NCBI GenBank assembly: GCA_026770585.1 | Contig: MU646377.1 | Location: 415,850-428,225 of the forward strand | DNA: 12,376 bases | Direction: 5' to 3' | Source: Baffinella frigidus | Lineage: Eukaryota; Cryptophyceae; Cryptomonadales; Baffinellaceae | Shown: in pieces, positions 1-8,700 of the stretch | Numbering within the stretch: position 1 is the first letter of the stretch | Layout: each line of letters begins with the position of its first letter | Made by a program: the position numbers and the translations under genes | The notes under the pieces: model-generated | What the model was told of the DNA's origin: nothing | What the model saw: only the letters and a program-made list of their open reading frames with translations | Database searches by the model: none

Positions 1-60
1 AGGGTGTGGGGTGTAGGGTGTAGGGTGTAGGGTGTAGGGTGTAGGGTGTAGGTTTGAGGG
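1..60. repeat. GGGTGTA heptamer array
   Basis: Near-perfect tandem GGGTGTA units, a variant of the telomere-type TTTAGGG heptamer, running off the left edge. The rest of 1-2000 holds many shorter tracts of related heptamers on either strand, for example 180-240, 440-620, 815-865, 940-1020, 1625-1690 and 1903-1945. Confidence 0.75.
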
Positions 61-1911
61 TTGAGGGGCCCTAACGCCTTAAGGGTGTGGGGAGTGGGGT
101 GTACCGGAAGGCGTGGTCGTATTCCCCCCCCACCTGGTCAAAGTCATGGTCCTGCCAGAACTCGCTCGCTGGCGCCCCCTGGGGGTTTGGGGATTGGAGT
201 TTAGGGTTTGGGGTTTAGGGGTTTAGGGGTTTAGGTTAAGGGTATGGGGCCTGAAGCCGCTCGCTGGCGCCCCCTGCAAAGGGAACAGCAAATGTTATTG
301 AAGGGGAAGCATGCTTTCGCTAACAAAGAATGCGACTGCTTGCAAAAAGAGGCAACCCTAAACCCGTGAACCCACCTGCTTCTGGATCCAGTGCGTAAAC
401 TCCGCATGGTTGCAGCCCTTCTTCCCTACCCCTGAACCGTGAACCATACACCCTGCTACCCCTAAAACCTTACCCCTTACCCCTAAACCCTGGACAACCC
501 TAAGCCCCAACCCTTACTACATTCTACACCCTACACCCTAACCCCTGGGTGCAAAACGAGGCTTCTAGACCCTAAACCCTAACCCCTTACCCCTAACCCC
601 CAAAACCCTTACCCCTGGATGCAACAATCTGCTTCTGGGTCTAGACCTGTTTACTAATCCAGCGAGAAAACTCAGGCTGCAGCCAGCCGTTGTTCAGGTT
701 GTCTCGACCCGGGAGGTCCTCTGGCCCCTTCTCGTCCAGCGCTTCTTGCCTACCCCTCAACCTTGATCCCTGCACCCTACACCCTACACCCTAACCCCTG
801 GGTGCAAAAAGCGGTTTTAGGGGTTCAGGGTTTAGGGTTTAGGGTTCAGGGTTTAGGGTTTAGTTTACCTGCTTGTTAATCCAGCGGGAGAACTCGGCCT
901 GCTGCCAGCCGTTCTTCTGGTTGTCTCGATCCGGGAGGTCTTTACACCCTACACCCTAAACCCTAACCCCCAACCCTCAACCCTAACCCCCAACCCCCCA
1001 CCCCTCACCTCCAAACCCGTAAAACCCCTGGAAGCCAACATAGGCTTCTGGGTGTGGGCCTGCTTGTTAATCCAGCGGGAGAACTTGGCCTGCTGCCAGC
1101 CGTTGTTCTGGTTGTCTCTGTCGGACAGGTCCCTACACCCTACACCCTAACCCCCAACCCCCAACCCTCGACCCTAACCCCGCAGGTCTTCCGGCTCCTC
1201 CTCGTCCAGCGCTTCTTGCCTACCCCTCAACCTTGATCCCTGCACCCTACACCCTAACCCCTAAACCCTAACCCCTGGGTGCAAAAAGGCGGTTTTAGGG
1301 GTTGAGGATTCGAGGTCCAGGGTTCAGGGTTTAGGTTACCTGCTTGTTAATCCAGCGAGAAAACTCAGCCTGCTGCCAGCCGTTCTTCTGGTTGTCTCGA
1401 TCCGGGAGGTCTTCAGGCTCCTCCTCCTCGTCCAGCGCCTTCTCCTCGTCCTCGTCCTGATAATCATTTGGGGTTAGGGGTTTGGGGTTGGGGCAAGGGG
1501 ATACAGTTGTTTCCCTATGGTTTGGGGGTCAATAAATTATCGACCCATTTGGGGTTTGAGGCGCCTTCTCCTCGTCCTCGTCCTGCAGAACAGGGTTCAA
1601 TTTAAGGTTTATTCTGTCAATGATTCAGGGTTGGGGGTTGGGGGTTTTGGGGTTTGGGGTTTGGGGTTTGGGGTTTGGGGGTCAATAAATTCTCGTCCCG
1701 TTTGGGGTTTGAGGTTGAGGTATGGCTTTTGGGGTTCGAAGGGGAGCACCTGCGAGGGCCCTGACCACGCGGTCCCATCCCCCTGCTTCCAGTTATAGTC
1801 GTCCGACCTGGTTTAGGGTTCAGGGTTTCAACCCGACTGAGGCAAAGCTACGAACCGCTTGGGAGACGATCATTAATTCCATTCACGGCCACCATGGGCA
1901 GAGTTGAGAGT

Positions 1912-1943
<32 letters not shown>

Positions 1944-2265
1944 GGTCGGACCAGAACTTGTAGGAGCCCTTTCCGTCGGCTTTGAGCCAAGGGTCTTTTT
2001 TCGTATCGTAGAACCCCAAATGCTCCATGTCCGGTCGCTGTCCCAAGCTCGCCGCATAGGACACCTTCCCCATCCCCCGCGGCGCGAAGCCCCCCAGCGG
2101 GTCCTCGCGCGGCTCGTCTCTGTCGTACCCCTCCCGCTCTTCCAATACCTCAGCCCCCCCCGCTTGTCGCCGCCCCGAGACCTCGCACACCACCACGACG
2201 GCAGCCACCGCTCCTGCGAGCAGCGCCAGCGCCACCTGCCCCCGCGTCCGTTGCATCCTCATCCT
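1..2265 (-). CDS. Gene 1: spliced gene with N-terminal hydrophobic segment and repeated acidic/GW-EF-WI exons; partial at left edge
   Basis: Family not recognised. The gene reads leftwards. The first exon (1952-2265) gives an N-terminus MRMQRTRGQ followed by about 18 hydrophobic residues, fitting a signal peptide or membrane anchor, then a charged stretch. Exon 2 (1750-1807) joins in phase 2: the codon TG/G restores Trp in KFWSDDYNW. Exon 3 (1340-1456) is acidic and ends NGWQQAEFSRWINKQ. Further left are related modules at 1060-1219, 869-940, 647-749, 376-420 and 134-178. Exons 1, 2, 3, 7 and 8 agree in phase, but the middle copies do not all join cleanly, so some may be skipped or dead. An ATG at 2310 in the same frame is an alternative start, and 2259 is another. 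The protein is probably secreted or membrane-anchored, by inference from the N-terminus only. The gene probably continues past base 1. Confidence 0.55.
134..178 (-). CDS. Gene 1 leftmost exon (15 codons)
   Basis: GAPASEFWQDHDFDQ, phase 0 on both sides, acceptor CAG (181-179), donor GTGGGG (133-128). It has a faint resemblance to the module end (EFW..., final Q). A truncated copy of its first half with its own acceptor (TTTGCAG) lies at 258-273. The frame stays open beyond the donor for a further stretch, so the exon could be longer. Confidence 0.42.
258..273 (-). pseudogene. Truncated copy of the exon at 134-178
   Basis: It repeats the exon start (GAPAS, then GF instead of EF) next to a good acceptor TTTGCAG at 280-274, then diverges. 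It is an example of an exon edge plus acceptor copied into an intron. Confidence 0.45.
376..420 (-). CDS. Gene 1 diverged repeat module (15 codons)
   Basis: KGCNHAEFTHWIQKQ, phase 0, donor GTGGGT (375-370), weak acceptor GAAG at 424-421. It keeps the EF..WI.KQ core of the module while the NGW part has become GCNH. It has the same length as the next exon, 134-178. Confidence 0.42.
647..749 (-). CDS. Gene 1 repeat module, divergent full copy
   Basis: Encodes EALDEKGPEDLPGRDNLNNG then WLQPEFSRWISKQ, with donor GTCTAG (646-641) and possible acceptor TAG at 752-750. There is no stop in the module frame. Entry would need a phase 2 predecessor, so its splice partner is uncertain. Amino-acid changes (Asp to Gly, Gln to Leu, Ala to Pro) show it is an older copy than 869-940. 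Confidence 0.42.
731..935. repeat. Direct repeat of about 205 bp, offset 470 bp from 1201-1405
   Basis: Bases 731-935 and 1201-1405 share exon-module ends, the same CCTCAACCTTGATCCCTGCA stretch, the same telomere-like tract and the same GCAAAAA.GCGGTTTTAGGGG stretch. The intron sequence was copied together with the modules, so this is a segmental tandem duplication. Confidence 0.6.
869..940 (-). CDS. Gene 1 repeat module, short copy
   Basis: Reads DLPDRDNQKNGWQQAEFSRW followed by INKQ and donor GTAAAC (868-863). The acidic upstream half is missing, and the only nearby acceptor (AAAG at 943-940) is weak and out of phase with exon 3. The coding sequence is almost identical to exon 3. It may be a real exon using another acceptor, or a recent duplicate. 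Confidence 0.4.
1060..1219 (-). pseudogene. Gene 1 repeat module split by telomere-like sequence
   Basis: Two halves of the exon 3 module are present. Bases 1183-1219 encode EALDEEEPEDL and 1060-1132 encode DLSDRDNQNNGWQQAKFSRW and on to NKQ. Between them (1133-1182) lie about 50 bases of CCCTACA/CCCCAAC repeat. The right half ends at a GC rather than GT. It is either a module invaded by repeat or a module with a small intron inside it; joining across needs a GC donor. It is listed as broken with moderate confidence. Confidence 0.45.
1340..1456 (-). CDS. Gene 1 exon 3: complete repeat module
   Basis: Acceptor ATCAG and donor GTAACC bound exactly 39 codons, phase 0 on both sides. An acidic run (DEDEEKALDEEEEPEDLP) is followed by RDNQKNGWQQAEFSRWINKQ. 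This is the best-preserved copy of the module repeated five or more times to the left. The conserved Trp, Phe and Trp look like a small folded helix unit. Family unknown. Confidence 0.6.
1562..1582 (-). pseudogene. Truncated copy of the start of gene 1 exon 3
   Basis: An exact repeat of the first 21 coding bases of exon 3 (DEDEEKA) behind a CTGCAG acceptor, then telomere-like repeat. It lies in the intron between exons 2 and 3 and is the copy of a 5' exon edge. Confidence 0.55.
1750..1807 (-). CDS. Gene 1 exon 2
   Basis: It lies between acceptor CAG (1810-1808) and donor GT (1749-1748). One base completes the split Trp codon of exon 1 and 19 codons follow: SDDYNWKQGDGTAWSGPSQ. The phase agrees on both sides. 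It is rich in Trp, Asp and Gly. No domain recognised. Confidence 0.55.
1952..2265 (-). CDS. Gene 1 exon 1: signal/anchor segment and charged region
   Basis: The open frame runs from ATG at 2265 (in-frame alternatives at 2310 and 2259) to a GT donor at 1951-1950. A basic start (MRMQRTRGQ) precedes a hydrophobic run of Ala, Leu and Val at about residues 10-27. A charged segment (EEREGYDRDEPREDP) and an aromatic/basic part (MEHLGFYDTKKDPWLKADG) follow. It ends two bases into a codon. Beyond the donor the frame runs into telomere-like repeat (PQPSTLNPQ), which marks the end of coding sequence. Confidence 0.6.
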
Positions 2266-2399
2266 GCCAGCGCCTCCCGTGTGGTGCCAACACGCGCACG
2301 ACGCAAGCAAGGACAGCCCAGCGGAACCGGGAACCCAGGGGGCACGTTTCTTAAGTTGACAGCGTTGACTTTCGATCTTTTCTGGTTTTTAAATTGAGG
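2266..2399. promoter_or_regulatory. Divergent upstream region of genes 1 and 2
   Basis: Only 134 bases separate the chosen start codons of two oppositely oriented genes, so the core promoters and 5' leaders probably share this stretch. The GTTTTTAAATT at 2385-2395 is AT-rich. A motif TTAAGTTGACAGCGTTGACT (2352-2371) resembles half of the TTGAC stem-loop family at 6032-6077. No TATA box can be assigned. If gene 1 starts at 2310 the gap shrinks to 89 bases. Confidence 0.35.
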
Positions 2400-2741
2400 A
2401 TGTCCGACAGCGACGATAGCGGGCCTCCGCCCCTGGAAGATGCTCCTCAACCTCAAGACGGGGACGACGAGGGGGCGGGAAACGATGAGGAGGCCGAGGA
2501 GGCGTGGGCGAGGCTTGTGGTAGCAGCCGGGGCCGTCCAATTGCAATTTGGCGAAATCACCACTCTCGCGAACCACCCGGGGCTGGCGGCGGCGCGGTTG
2601 CGTGACGATGCAGCTGCTGGGGACGGGACGAGCGCAGACATGGATGTAGAGGGGGGCGGAGGCGAGGGGGGTCCAGGGGGGGGCGGAGAGTGCTCGGGGC
2701 TGGAGGCTGAGTTGCGGATGCTCTGTGTCGGGACGGCGCTG
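2400..2741 (+). CDS. Gene 2 exon 1: acidic N-terminal region
   Basis: ATG at 2400 opens 114 codons up to a GTGCGT donor at 2742. The start is MSDSDDSGPPPLEDAPQPQD, followed by Asp/Glu-rich sequence, a short helical stretch (EEAWARLVVAAGAVQLQFGE), a Gly-rich linker and EAELRMLCVGTAL. If the donor is not used the frame stops at 2757-2759, giving a 119-residue single-exon protein. Third positions are GC-rich, as in the other exons. Confidence 0.6.
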
Positions 2742-5700
2742 GTGCGTCCCATAGAATGATACCCGGAGATGTGATGACCAGAGCCCCTGCGAGATGCACC
2801 AGCCCTCACGGGAGAACCAACTCGATTCCGACACGCGCTGTCTAACCCCCCCAAAAAACCTCTTCGACCCGGCTTTGCCTGTTTTGTACCACACACCCGA
2901 AACGCCAAAGGTTGTGAATAGTGGTCAAAACTGGTGAGACAGAGCTGGGAGCAGCTGACACCCTACGAACCTTCCCAACCCTTCCACCCTAAGCCCTAAC
3001 GCCTGACCCCATAAACCCCTAAACCCCAACCCCCAACCCCCAAACCCCAAACCCCGAACCGCGAACCCCGAACCTCCAAACCATGCAGGTGGGAGACATC
3101 GTGATTCCGGGGATGGGAGAGGAGACTCACCTCACAGCATCAGCGGATGCGGAGGAGGAGGCGGCGGCCGTCGCTGCTGGACAGGTTGGTTGATAGTGAC
3201 TACTCATCAGTGATTAGTTTGCCCTAGTTGCGCCGGCCGTCGCTGCGGGACGGTTTGTTTGTTGTGTATTGGTTGTTGGTTGTTGGTTATTGGTTACTGT
3301 TCATTGGTTATTGTTTGGGGTTTATGTTTAGGGTTCAGGTTCTAGGGTTTGGGGTTTAGGAGGGTTTGGGGTTTGGCGCCGACAGATGGATCCCGGCAGC
3401 GGTCTCGTCCGGGTATTTTTCTTCTAAAATCTGTTATAATCCGGCGCAACGAACTTTCTACACGTTGGGCCTTACTCCACACGAGGCTATCCATGCGAAC
3501 AGAATAAAAGGGACTTTTAAAGTTTTGTGGGGAAATGATCACGGATAAGGTAACCGACCGACCGCTCAGCGGGCGGAAACGTGATCATTTCCCCACAAAA
3601 CTTTAAAAGTCCCTTTTATTGTGTTCGCCTGGGTAGCCTCGTGTGGCTAGTAAAGCATCTGTGTAGTAATTTTTGTCGTGCCAGATTCTGAGGAAAAAAA
3701 TGCATCTCCCCGGCTCAATGAAGGATCCTACTTGTTATTCAATAAAGCAACTCTCTCTCCCCGGGGTAGGTCGCAGCAGCGGACAGCACCCTCGGCTCCT
3801 CCCGGGAGGCGACGGGGCCCACCGCGGCTAAACCCCACACCCCGAAACCCTGACGCGTCCGCTGCTGCAACACGATCCACAACCTGATGCACGTTGGCGG
3901 CCTGGTCAGGTTGCAGCAGCGGACGGTGACGCGGCCCCGGCGCTTCCACCCGCCCCAGCGCCCCCAGGGGACGGGGCCGGTGGAGAGGGCGGGGAGGAGC
4001 AGGACGGCGTAGGGCGCCCCAAGTACTCCCTCGACATTCTCCGCGAGGAGCAGGCAACCCCCTCTCCGTGGGCTTCGAAGAAAATTGGGGTTTTGACGGA
4101 CCCTACACCCTAAACACTCAAACGCTAGTCCCTCACCTCTCAACCCTGAACCATAAAACTGGTTTATCCTAAACTCTAAACTTCAAACCCTAAAATCTAA
4201 GCCCTAAACCCTGAACCCTAAATCCTGAGCCCTGGACCCTAATCCCTAATCCCTAATCCCTAATCTCTAATCCCTTAACCCTAAAGCAGGACGAGCTAGG
4301 AAACACGGTTCTCATCGGACGGCATGCAGCCTACGGGTACGTCCTCAGCCCCTCAACCCTAAACCCTAAGCCCGAAACCCGAAACCCTAAACCCTAAACC
4401 CTAAACCCTAAACCATACACCCGCAATGCCCCCCAACATTAAACCGCACCTTTTGGATCGCAATCCTCTCGGCTCGATAGTCAAAAGAGTGGAAAAAGAA
4501 AGACGCTGACGCGGCAGGACCCCCAAAACCGAAAACCGAAAACAAAAAAACGAAAACAAAAACTCTAAACCCCAAACCCCAAACACCAAACACCAAACAC
4601 CAAATCCTAAACCCTAAACCCCAAACCCCAAACCCCAAACCCCAAACCCGCAACCAGGGACCATCAAACCTGCCAGCTGAAGCTTGTGCGGGAAGCGGGC
4701 AAGGCGCGCACCCTCAACCCTAAACCCGAAACCCAAAAACCAAAATCCGACTCCCGAAACCCTAACCCCCAAACTCTAAAACCCAAACCCCAAACCCCAA
4801 ACCCCAAACCCTCCACCCTAAACCCTACATCCTAAACCCCAAACCCCAAACCCCAAACCCCACACCCCACACCCTAAACCCTCAACCGTAACCCCGACAA
4901 AGCAGGTGATCGTGCACTACTCGGACGGGGAGACGCACTGCTCAGGGGTCATTGCCCCTAAACCCTAACCCCAAACCCCCAAAAATCAAACCCGAACCCC
5001 AGCCTCCCCCCCGATACTGCAGGATAAACCCTCGAGCCCCATCCTGAGGACAGCAAGCAGACGCAATGCACCCCAAACCCCAAGCCCAAACAAAAACCCA
5101 ACCCCCGGAATCAACTCTAAACAAAAACAAATCCCAAACTCAAAACCCAAACCCTAAACCCTAAGCCTTTTACAGGAGGTGGATGCAAAACAGCGGCGGA
5201 TTGTCGGGACGGTGAACCAGCTTGTCGCGGGGGAGGAGGGCTTCTGGGCCGCCCGCGCCGAGGTCCGGCCCTGCACCAAACGGGGAGCATCTATAAAGTT
5301 ATTGCGGCATGCAGTGGTACTCTTTTACAATGTCAACGTACTGTTTTACCATTTTAAAAGTGCGAGCTGGTACGAAATGGTTGCACGGTGAACCAGCTTG
5401 TCGCGGGGGAGGAGGGCTTCTGGGCCGCGCGTGCCGAAGTCCGGCCCTGTCGGACACCAAACGGGGAGACCATATCTCTTGGGAAAGTAATTTTAAAGGA
5501 GGATGTGGTACTGTTTTACAATGTAAAAGTGTTTTTACAATGTTGAAGTGCTTTAACAATGTAAAAGTCCTATTTTACAATGTAGAAGTGCGAGCTGGTA
5601 CGAAACAGTTGTACGGTGAACCAGCTTGTCGCGGGGGAGGAGGGCTTCTGGGCCGCTCGCGCCGAGGTCCGGCCCTGCACCAAACGGGGAAACTATATCT

Positions 5701-8700
5701 CTCGGGAAAGTGTTTTTATGGTATAGTGTGGTACTATTTTACAATGCGTGGTACTATTTCACTCTGTAAAAGTGCGAGCTGGTACCAAACGGTGAACCAA
5801 GCTAGTGGCGGGGGAAGAGGGCTTTTGGGCCGCACGCGCCGAGGTCACCAAATCGGGATATTATATCTCGGGGAAGTGTTTTTAAAGTGCGTCGTGGTAC
5901 TGTTTTACTATGTAAAAGTGCGTCGTGGTACTATCTTACAATGTAGAAGGACGCGCTCGTACGAAACGGCACCACAGGGCTTCTGGGCCCCGCGTACCGA
6001 GGTCCTGCCTCAGTCGGGTTGACCGGCTGTTCTAAAGTTGACACGCTGGGTTCGCGGTACACATCTGTCAACTTTAGAGCGGGAAAGAGCCCGGGCTCAC
6101 TCAATTGGTGAGAGACCAAATAGACTGAGACAGGGTTCAGGGGTTTCGGTTTACGAAGGATCTGAAGGGTGCTGGATGCTGCAAGACATAACCCCTTGAA
6201 ACCCAACCCCGAACAAATAAAATTAAAAACCAAGCCTTAAAGCCTCTCCCCTTCCTCTCTCCCCAGGTATCACACACGTTCACACTCACGCCCCTCCTCA
6301 CCCCAACCCCTAACCCCTAACCCCTAAGCTCCAACCCCTACACCCCACACCCGAAACCCCGAAAGCCTACACCCCAACCCCAAACCCCTAAACCCTAAAC
6401 CCTAACCCCCTCCAGGTAACACACACGTTCACGCTGGCGGTGGCCCCATCATCGGCGAAGGAGCGGCGTCTGCGCGCGGAAATGGGGGGGTGCGAACCCA
6501 CCACTTTTACAGACTACACCTTTACACCTTTACACATGTACACTTTTACATTGTACACGTTTACACTTTGACATTGTAGAACAGTACCAGCTCGCACTTT
6601 TACATTGTAAAATGGTACCACGATGTCCTGCAATAAGACACTTTTACGAGATATATTATCCACGTTTGGTGTCGGGCGGTGGCGGCTACGTCGCCGAAGG
6701 AGCGGCGTCTCCGCGCTGAAATGGGGGGGTGCGAACCCCGTACAACTGATTATTATTTACTAGACCCCCATACACCTGATTAATATTTGCTAGTCGACCG
6801 TCGCGGTTGACTGATCTCCTCCCTGTTCGCGGCGCTAACCTTGTTCTTCTTCTTCTTCTTCTTCTTTATTACTCTCGATACAGGTCTTGGAAAGGCCCGT
6901 ACGCCTTGAGTTGAGTGATACATCCCTGCCTGGATGAGTCGCCGCTGGTGCAAACGTATCGACTTTCACTTTCTAGAAGGTCAGGACCTGGTTGCAGGAC
7001 CTTTAAGAGCGGATCCGCTCAAAAGATCACAAGTCACGGCAGCCCCGGATATCCGGGGATAACGTGACCAGCCACTGCGGACTTTTGGCGTGTTTCCTAA
7101 GAAACAGTCCAATGATTAACTTTACGTTCGTAGGAACGTCACCGTATTTAAGTTATGTGTGAGAGGGGGATAAACAAGAAGAGACAGTGCATACGTGTCT
7201 GGATGGGTCAACGGTCCGGGGCTCTCGGCTTGTTCGCAGGTTGAGGGACTCATAACCGTATTGGCAACCCCAAACCCTAAGCCCTAAACCCTGAACCCTA
7301 AACCCTAGACCTTAAATTCGAAACCCAAACGCCAAACCCTAACCCCGAAACCCCAAACCATAACCCCGAAAACCCAAACCCCAAACCCCAAACCCCAAAC
7401 CCCAAACCCCAAACCGTAACACCCCGAAACCCGAAACGCAGGCTGCGGGAGACGCGGCTGATCGCGCTCCTCGACTTCCTCGCAAAGGCCTCTAAGAACA
7501 TGCAGGTCCTAGCTGTCTCTCTCAGTCTACCACTCAGAAGGCTACGGTGCACCTAACTTCCCTGATATCCGGGGGTTACGTGACCATTCCTGGTACACTC
7601 CGAAGAAAATGATCCCATATCTAGAATTTAAGGCCTTCTGAGTGGTTGGGCTCACCAATTTTGTGAGCCCGGGCTCTTTCCGGTCCGAAGTTGACGGATT
7701 TGTACCGCGCACCGAGCGTGTCAATTTGAGAATAGTCGGTCAACCGGAGTGAGGCAACGCTAGAGTTTAGAGGTCGCGCTCCTCTCCAAGGCGCGCAAAA
7801 TCAAGCAGGTCCTAGCTCTGCCTCACTCGGGTTGACCGACTATTCTCAAGTTGACATGCTGGGTGTGCGGTACAAATCCGTAAGCTCTCCCCTAAACCCT
7901 ATAGCCTGACCCTGAAACCCGAAACCCGAAACCAGAACAGCAAACCCGAAACCCGAAACAACACACAACCAACCCGACTCCCGAAACAACCAACACCAAA
8001 CCCGAAACCCGAAAACTGAAAACAGACACCCAAACGCCTCAGATGGCGAAACTCGGGCTGGACGCGATGTCAATGCTCCCCTCAGAGCTTCTCCAGGATA
8101 CCCTCAACCTCGCAGAGGTCAGCCCCAAGCCCGAAACCCCGAAACCTCGAGACCGCTTCAGACAGGCCCGCCTCGGGAGGTGTAGGCCCGTCCCGGGACA
8201 GACAGGCCCGCCTCGGGACAGTGTCAGATAGGCCCGCCTCGGGAGATATAGGCCCCGGCTCGGGACAGCAAGGCCCTCTGGTAATGGACGCGATGGCAAT
8301 GCTCTCCTCGGAGCTTCTCCAGGACACCCTCAACCTCGCGGAGGTCAGCCCCAGATCCGAAACCCGGAGTCCGGAACCCGAAAACCGAAAACCGAAGCCG
8401 TAAACCCCTACCCCGGAACCCCAAAAACCAAAACCCAAAAACGAAGCCACAAACCCGAAAGCGCGCGCGACAGGACGCGTGGGCGTCAGATCGTGCAGGA
8501 GCGCCGCCTGCCGCCGCATCGGAACCCGAAACCCAAAACCCAAAACCACAGCCTCGCCATTACCACAGAGCCGATCTGCCCGAGGCGGGCCTATCTGTCA
8601 TGAGGCGGGCCTATCTGACACCGTCCTGAAGCGGGCCCATCTGTGGGCTAGCTGTCCTGAGGCGGGCCTCTCTGTCCTGAGGCGGGCACTCTGTCGGCAG

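Larger units (their letters stand above)
6490..7441. other. Intron between gene 2 exons 8 and 9: repeats and palindromes
   Basis: Contents in order: GTAAA/TTTACA-rich sequence related to the exon 7 array spacer (6505-6655, inverted core 6572-6624); the exon 8 copy; a TTC microsatellite (6844-6867); about 400 bases of unique sequence with perfect palindromes GAGCGGATCCGCTC (7007-7020) and CCCCGGATATCCGGGG (7043-7058, flanked by GTCAC and GTGAC); then CCCTAAA/CCCCAAA repeat (7265-7440). No gene seen in the unique part. Confidence 0.5.

Noticed and set aside
1-60. A true chromosome end at the left edge
   Set aside because: The GGGTGTA array is short and non-canonical, and coding exons lie within 80 bases. 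It is like the interstitial tracts found all through the window.
1939-2397. 152-codon plus-strand open frame opposite gene 1 exon 1
   Set aside because: Arg/Pro-rich shadow. The minus strand gives a sensible signal/anchor sequence and phase-matched splice sites.
2259-2894. 211-codon minus-strand open frame opposite gene 2 exon 1, and a similar one at 2453-2908
   Set aside because: Antisense shadows of a GC-rich exon. They lie over the start of gene 2 and the divergent region and show no domain.
3366-3548. Small plus-strand open frame at 3366-3548 and its antisense
   Set aside because: It falls inside the left arm of a foldback element and has no splice or start support.
4401-4653. Minus-strand open frames of GLGFGVWG type repeats (also at 7298-7552, 9462-9757, 11240-11464 and others)
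   Set aside because: These are translations of 7-base telomere-like repeats, which are open in several frames. The period 7 gives a cyclic peptide in any frame; no exon signals support coding.
5388-5666. CRISPR-like direct repeats with spacers
   Set aside because: The repeats are 51-base coding fragments with related, not unique, spacers in an intron-rich eukaryotic gene.
5309-6022. 237-codon plus-strand open frame across the exon 7 array
   Set aside because: It runs through exon copies and AT-rich spacers in a frame other than that of exon 7. It is better explained as tandem duplication of an exon end with spacer.
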